In this document: positions 58,467 through 64,000 of the stretch, piece after piece | Layout of the letters: every line of letters starts with the position of its first letter | Position numbering within the stretch: position 1 is the stretch's first letter | Origin: Primula veris | Lineage: Eukaryota; Streptophyta; Magnoliopsida; Ericales; Primulaceae | NCBI GenBank assembly: GCA_963682055.1 | Contig: OY821750.1 | Coordinates: 26,420,402-26,484,401 of the forward strand | Length of the DNA stretch: 64,000 nucleotides | Reading direction: 5' to 3' | Position numbers and translations under genes: made by a program | Notes under the pieces: model-generated | Database searches by the model: none | What the model saw: only the letters and a program-made list of their open reading frames with translations | Told to the model about the DNA's origin: nothing

Positions 58467-61400
58467 GTATTGTAGATTTGTAGGGTTTATTTACTTTTTC
58501 TACCTTCGTTTCTTCATTTTTTTTCCGTTTTGTACCCTGTTTTTTAATTTTTCTTTTTTTTTTACCTTGGTTTTTATTTTATTTTCCTTTTTGTCCCCGA
58601 GCTTTAGTGGTTGAAAATTGACTAAAAAAGAAAAATAATAATATAAACCATGGTAAAAAAAAGAAAAATTAAGAAACCAAGTATAAAACGGGAAAAAAAT
58701 GAATAAATTAAGGTACAAAAAGATATAACTGTATGTGATGTTTCTCTCACTAGAATTGGGGGTCATGGTGGTTTGTTTGCTGTTAATTTCTTGCTCTAGA
58801 AATGGAGAGAAAGATATGTAAATATGTATCTATGTATGTATTTATTTTGCACTTTCAGTATGCAGTTTTTTCGTATGTAAATTGCCGAAATAAGAATTAC
58901 TTAAGTTAATCAACAACAAGTTTTTCGTATGTAAATTGCCGAAATAAGAATTACTTAAGTTAATCAACAACATAAGAATTACTTAAGTTAATCAACAAGA
59001 AGTTTTTCGTATGTAAATTGCCGAAATAAGGATTACTTAAGTTAATAAACAACAAGTTTTTTGAATCACAAAATTTTAATGTTTTAAAAGAGCGCTTTGT
59101 AGTAAAAAAAGATCGATAAAAGCTTTAAAATCTCGCTTTTCTGCTTTTTAGGCCGCTATAAGCTTACACTTTTTGCGCTTTTTGTGTAGCTCTTGCAAAA
59201 ACGCTTTAGCTAAGATTTTTCTTTTTAGGGGACTGCAAAATTTACGATTTTCAAAAATCAGTCGACATAGTTGTATAAATATAACTACGTTGATTTTTTT
59301 TTTTTAATTAAGATACGGAAAAATTATAGCTTATTATTGGACATATATTCGTTATTTTTTTCGTGTAGTATAATTTTAGGACGGAGGGAGGTAGTGTATC
59401 CGTATCTAATCTATATAACTCGTTTCTTTAATTCCTATAGGTATTGTGATTTCAAGACGTATTTCTTTAATGAGCCATTGTTCCGGATCGGACGAAATTG
59501 CTCCAGGTTGGTTTTGAGATTTACCCTTCATTTTTATGGAGTGCGTGTTTTTCGTCGGACTAAATTGTTAATTTTTGCTTGTTTGTTCGGACATTTTACA
59601 TTTCTTAATTTTCGCGTCCGGTTCTAAAGGAGTGACTATTGTATGATGTTTATTATAAGAAATAAATAATCTTTTTGGCTTAGTAGAAAAATAGCCTATG
59701 TTGGCATTGATATATTTCTTTACTTGTCCAGTAGAGTTCTCTAATGTGTGTATTCATGATTCTCGAGTTCTAATTATATTTTGGCAAAATCGAAATATCT
59801 CATGTGTATGACTGCCGTCGTGGACTAAATTGTGAGGACTAGTTAGTTAGCTCCTACTTATCGGTCCATGGATTGTTCATCCTTTCTACAAATATTACAA
59901 AGTAAAAAAGTTTTTTTGGAAATGTAACTTTAAAGTTTCAGAAATAATACATAATTTGAGCTCCGGACTAATAGTCTAACTCTTTCGTTTAGGACTGATT
60001 AGTTCCTTATGTAGTGCGGATACAGTCCATAAGGACGAAGTCCATACTCCATACTCCATACTCCATACTCCATAGTGTAGTCCGGCGTTACAAACGCGTT
60101 TGGTTCATAATTTATCGCAAGACTCAAATCCCTATTGTTTATTGCAGGTTTTTGCGAGTTTGGTTTTCGATCGGCATTGGGTTTTGTCTATCAACAATGC
60201 TTGGAGGTTTCTTGGTGAGAACATATCATGTTGTTATTCTTTAACTTGTTAATATCGATTAAATACTGCCAAGCACCATTAACCAAACCATTCCATTGTA
60301 TCCATTATTTTATTTTATTTTATTTTTTTTATCTACATTTTTTCCTACTCTGTTTAAGTTTTTCCTGTTGCCGCCAGATTCTTTTATGGGAGCTAATAAG
60401 ATTGCTCCATCTCTCTGATGAAAATGCTTGGCTGGGTAGGATTTTGAGTGGCTCCTTTTTCGGAATCCCTTCTTCAGTAAGTGTTCTTGTTCAAACAGTA
60501 CTTTTTCAATATAGACATTGGTTGTTTTCTATATGGTCTTTCAGTAATTTGTTGTCTCAGAGGCTTGTCTGTTGGCATTTCTGTAAAAGGTTAACTTATA
60601 AAAGATTCAATCGGTAAGCAAAAATCTTTGAGTTGGTTAAGAGCGCAAACTCATATATTGTACTACGAGTAGAGTATGAATAAGACTAATTATTAGTTGT
60701 TTGGTTAACAGATATAGAATGATACAATGCATTCCTAAAGGGTGAAAATTAAGTGGAAGCATTAGAATACAAATAGATAATGGTCAAGTGTCTATTATTA
60801 TAGACACTTGACCATTAGTATTAGTATTATAGATACTTGACCTTTGTTCGGTGTACTCCCTAGGGGCCTCGGCCTCCTTTATTATTATACATTCGATCGT
60901 TTACCCTCCCAAAAAAAATGGTCAAGTGTCTAGTCATCTGAGTTTTTTTTGTGACCTTGTAACTTTCTCATTGATGTGTGCCCATATTGTATATGTGCAA
61001 GAGCTTCTTTTAACTTTAAAAGTTTATTGATGGTCATACTAGGAGAAACCCTTGTGATTCTGCTGACTTTCTCTTTCCCTCAGCCATCTTTAATGCAAAA
61101 ATAGCGAATTGGACCTACCACTCTGTTTGTTGAACTACGGTTGAAACTTCACACATATTGGTGTTGTTGATGTCCCGGAATATACCTTAGTCCTTACAAA
61201 CCGACATTAAAGCTAATCTACGTTTCTATTTTATGTAGGTTTTCGGATTTGGCATATCTGTGACTGACGTTGGATACATGTGTATCTCTACTATTGTTGC
61301 TGTGTGTGTACATGAAATGGGGCATGCTCTTGCTGCTACCAGGTTAAACTCCAGCCAGACCCCCTTTCGCTCTCTGCTTTTTATTTTATCATTCTATTAT

Positions 61401-64000
61401 AACTCTCCTTAAGTCAAAGAAGAGTTGATTTTTTCCAGATAAGATATGTTATTTCTATTTAAATTCGTCTTCTGATGTAAGAAGTACATGGAGTGGCATG
61501 GATATTTAAACTTTGTCCAGAGAGAGGGAATATCTCAAGCCTTTTGAAAATGTCAAACAAATTGGTGTAAATTTACCTAAAAGGGTCATCATCGAAAATA
61601 GGAGAGTAGATAGCTTTCTTGTTTCTATAGAGGATGAATTTGGCAGACAAACTTATGGATGGTAGATTACCTTAATTAGGACAAAGAGGTCATTTCATAT
61701 GATCTTACTCTCTAGTAACGGTGCTCCAACTCTTTCAGACTTGGTTATGGGAGGAGTAACCATTACTTGCCATTTATTGTTTTGCTACTTGTTACACAGC
61801 TTTTTGTATGCTCTCAATTCTTATATTTGATGTTTGTTTCATGAACTAGTAATACGAAAATTATACTATTAGCTTGTAGACAATAAATATTAGATCTTTT
61901 GCCCCTCTGATAACTTCTAAAACTCGTAATCCCAAGTTGCAGAATCACGTGTGCTAATTGACACTCGTTCTTTCCTTTCTGGTACATTATACCATTCAGA
62001 CATTTTTACATCTGAAATGTGAAAAACTTTGCATCTCATAACGGGTTTTGTAGGGATCACCTTGGTGGGTAGCAGTGAGGGTATTCAGATAGAATATGTC
62101 GCTATATTTCTAGCCGTTCTTTTCCCTGGAGCTCTCATAGCTTTCAATTGCGATTTATTGGAAGCGTTACCAAGTGTTGCCACACTTCGCATATATTGTG
62201 CTGGTATCTGGCATAACGCAGTGGTGAGTACACATATAAAGTATGCAGTGTCTGTGTTAATGAACTAAGTTAGATCACCTTACTTCTATCTTATGACCTG
62301 TTTCCTCGGTTGGTTGGTTAATTTCTTTGTTAAATATTTGCTTCAAAGCGCCTTAAGTTACGTTGTTGGTAGAAGGGGTGGATAATTTTGTTACGCTTTG
62401 CTAAAAAGCTCCGAGCTTACGATTTTTTACTATTGGAGGCACATTTTCGGTGTTCTAAAAACATGAAAGACTTGAGCGTTGGTTATTCTTAAAAGAATCA
62501 TAAGCATGAAATTTTTACCTTGTTCTAATTGACAGGAGGAACATGATAATTTGATTATTTTCTTATTTATATTTTGATTATAAACATTCGATATCCTTAT
62601 ATATTCACATAACCTTATCAAGTTATTGTATTGCACTTAAAAACTTAACAAATATGAATTATACAACTTAGTCTTACCCGTTAGTTATTTTTTATGTGTT
62701 AAAAATATTCTTGTACTTCGCATGCATCCATGATTACGCTTAAATGAAGCTGTTGAAAAAATGCTTTCGCTTTTAAATTTCTAATTATTTAACTGTCTTT
62801 GCAGTGTTGTGCATTTTGTGCATTGGCTTTGTTCATGCTACCATTGATCCTGTATCCCTTCTATATTTACGGCGGGAGCCCCTTGGTAATCACCAAAAGT
62901 ACTGAGAAATTGCAATGTTATGCTTTGAGCTCAACATTTCTACCTTATATTTATAATTCGAATAATTTATACAGGTTTTGGAGGTTCCCATCTCATCACC
63001 ACTATCAGATTTTCTCTCTCCTGGCGATTTAATCACGTCAATCAACGGCATAGCCATCCATGATACACAGGAATGGACGAAAATGGCTGTTCATGTAAAT
63101 GGCGAAATGCTTCACAAATTAAACACTTCGGGTGATAATACTGTGACAGTTAATATGGGCAAGGGTTATTGCGTTCCCAGTTCTATGATAGAAGCTACCC
63201 AGAACTTTCAGTTGATAGATCACCAATATATATGTCCTAGTGGTTTTTCCGCTTTTGCAACTATCACGTGTTTTAATTCAAGTTTGGGCAGTGAAGATAA
63301 TATTAAAGTGGGAAAAGAGAGTATCCATTGCTTAATTCCGAAGGATGTTGTCAAATTGAAAAAATGCAGTGATGGATTAGTAAATTATGCAAGCAACAAA
63401 AGCAGCTGCCTTTGTTCAGAGGTTTGTAGACTTCCCACCTTTTTTGTCTATGTTTTCTTTTCTGCTACTTCCAGTGAAAAGGCCACGCTTTTTCGGTACA
63501 ACTTTTAAGCTCACTTGTTTTTCTCTTGGTTATTAGTTGCAGTTCATTTGGTTGGTAGTTCAAGAGCTGAGATTCTTTTGTTGTGTTCTCTGCCAGTACT
63601 TTTTTTTTTGCTGTTTTCTTATCACGAAATTTCGATTTGGCACTATAACCTATCATATTTTGTTTGATACACTAGCCTAAAGTAAGTAGGATGCCTTATG
63701 TAAATACATCAATCAGGGTACCTAGGTCTAAATTAACAGAAAACTCCATGTGTAAAATCACTTCTGTACACTAAATGTTTTGGAAATTACCAGTGTTGTA
63801 CACTAACCGACTAAGTCGTAAGTCAATTCTGACTATCGTACACTGGCCTGTATTCTAAATTTGAAGGGGGAGTACTGGTTGAGCAATGAACATTAGAGTA
63901 GTTTACTTATTGGTTATTATGAAACATTGTAGGATGGTGTTCAGAATCGGAAAAATGTGATTGGTTGGTTACGAACAATAAAAGAAAATCGTTTTCCGGC
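58276..64000 (+). CDS. S2P: Site-2 protease (M50 intramembrane metalloprotease), 5' part
   Basis: Membrane-embedded zinc protease of the ER/Golgi that cuts membrane-tethered transcription factors after site-1 cleavage. Exons in the window: 58276-58424, 59441-59506, 60148-60214, 60378-60476, 61239-61342, 62073-62223, 62805-62885 and 62975-63421, 388 residues with all phases fitting. It starts MEEGRRIRRF, has a poly-Asn tract (from residue 20), then LSNTLSCWYCD. Several membrane segments follow. The zinc motif is HEMGH (152-156). Next come SEGIQIEYVAIFLAVLFPGA, AGIWHNAV and a PDZ-like luminal part with SPGDLITSINGIAIHD (from residue 240) and clustered Cys. The LDG motif that completes the active site would lie beyond the right edge. 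A possible next acceptor at 63932/63933 opens an in-phase frame, but its sequence is not clearly S2P-like. Acceptor 62071-62072 lacks a good pyrimidine tract but is required by phase and conservation. Confidence 0.9.
58320..58468 (+). repeat. (AAT)n, (CT)n and (TA)n microsatellites at S2P exon 1/intron 1
   Basis: An AAT/AAC run encodes nine consecutive Asn near residue 20 of S2P. Just after the exon 1 donor, a (CT)n tract and a (TA)n tract follow at about 58427-58466. The coding triplet run is in frame, so length change would alter only the Asn count. Confidence 0.9.
58865..59058. repeat. 54-bp tandem repeat in S2P intron 1, three copies plus a partial
   Basis: The unit GTTTTTCGTATGTAAATTGC continuing through ACTTAAGTTAATCAACAA is repeated three times, with an extra half unit (ATAAGAATTACTTAAGTTAA) near 58972. 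Copies are almost identical. Confidence 0.95.
60778..60817. repeat. 17-bp perfect hairpin in S2P intron 4
   Basis: TAATGGTCAAGTGTCTA and its exact reverse complement flank the loop TTATTA. Related single arms (ATAGATACTTGACC and AATGGTCAAGTGTCTAG) follow within 150 bp, suggesting a small decayed foldback repeat. Confidence 0.85.

Noticed and set aside
58500..58766. Minus-strand 88-codon frame in S2P intron 1
   Set aside because: Phe/Lys-rich low-complexity translation of T/A-rich inverted repeats, no homology.
59271..59627. Plus-strand 118-codon frame overlapping S2P exon 2
   Set aside because: Only the part 59441-59506 is coding and in another frame; the long frame is a shadow.

Overview
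The window is nuclear DNA from a flowering plant, most likely a eudicot. The genes have GT-AG introns, the protein families are plant-type, the DNA is AT-rich, and intergenic space is filled with LTR retrotransposon sequence, MITEs and local tandem duplications. Species and chromosome cannot be read from the sequence. I traced five host genes, one of them running off the right edge, plus one nearly intact Copia retrotransposon.

Layout. 1-6.0 kb: repeat-rich DNA with LTR-like stretches and a 38-bp tandem array. 6.1-8.4 kb (+): five-exon gene for a plant DNA-3-methyladenine glycosylase I family protein. 8.4-23.4 kb: about 15 kb with no convincing gene, holding MITE-like elements, a 67-bp perfect palindrome, a hexamer microsatellite and several tandem duplications. 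23.4-29.1 kb (+): three-exon GT92/GALS-type galactan beta-1,4-galactosyltransferase gene with an unusual repeat in its stem. 32.26-37.34 kb (-): Copia element with 341-bp LTRs differing at one base, a 5-bp target duplication, non-canonical TA...CT ends and one frame break. 40.3-41.4 kb (-): single-exon gene for a plant protein of unknown function. 44.99-55.8 kb (+): 18-exon MCM6 gene with an inverted pair of E2F sites, a tandemly duplicated first coding exon and a probable solo LTR in intron 2. 58.28 kb to the right edge (+): site-2 protease (S2P) gene, eight exons in the window, 3' part missing.

The genes do not form a pathway. They cover base-excision repair (glycosylase), pectin galactan synthesis in the Golgi (GALS), replication licensing (MCM6) and regulated intramembrane proteolysis (S2P). 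No new multi-gene system is evident.

The strongest recurring oddity is short-range tandem duplication. It has copied an exon-intron boundary in two unrelated genes: MCM6 exon 1 is present twice as a near-identical 83-nt coding unit, and the GALS first intron carries about five decayed copies of the end of exon 1 with its splice donor. Similar 50-250 bp duplications occur through the intergenic DNA.
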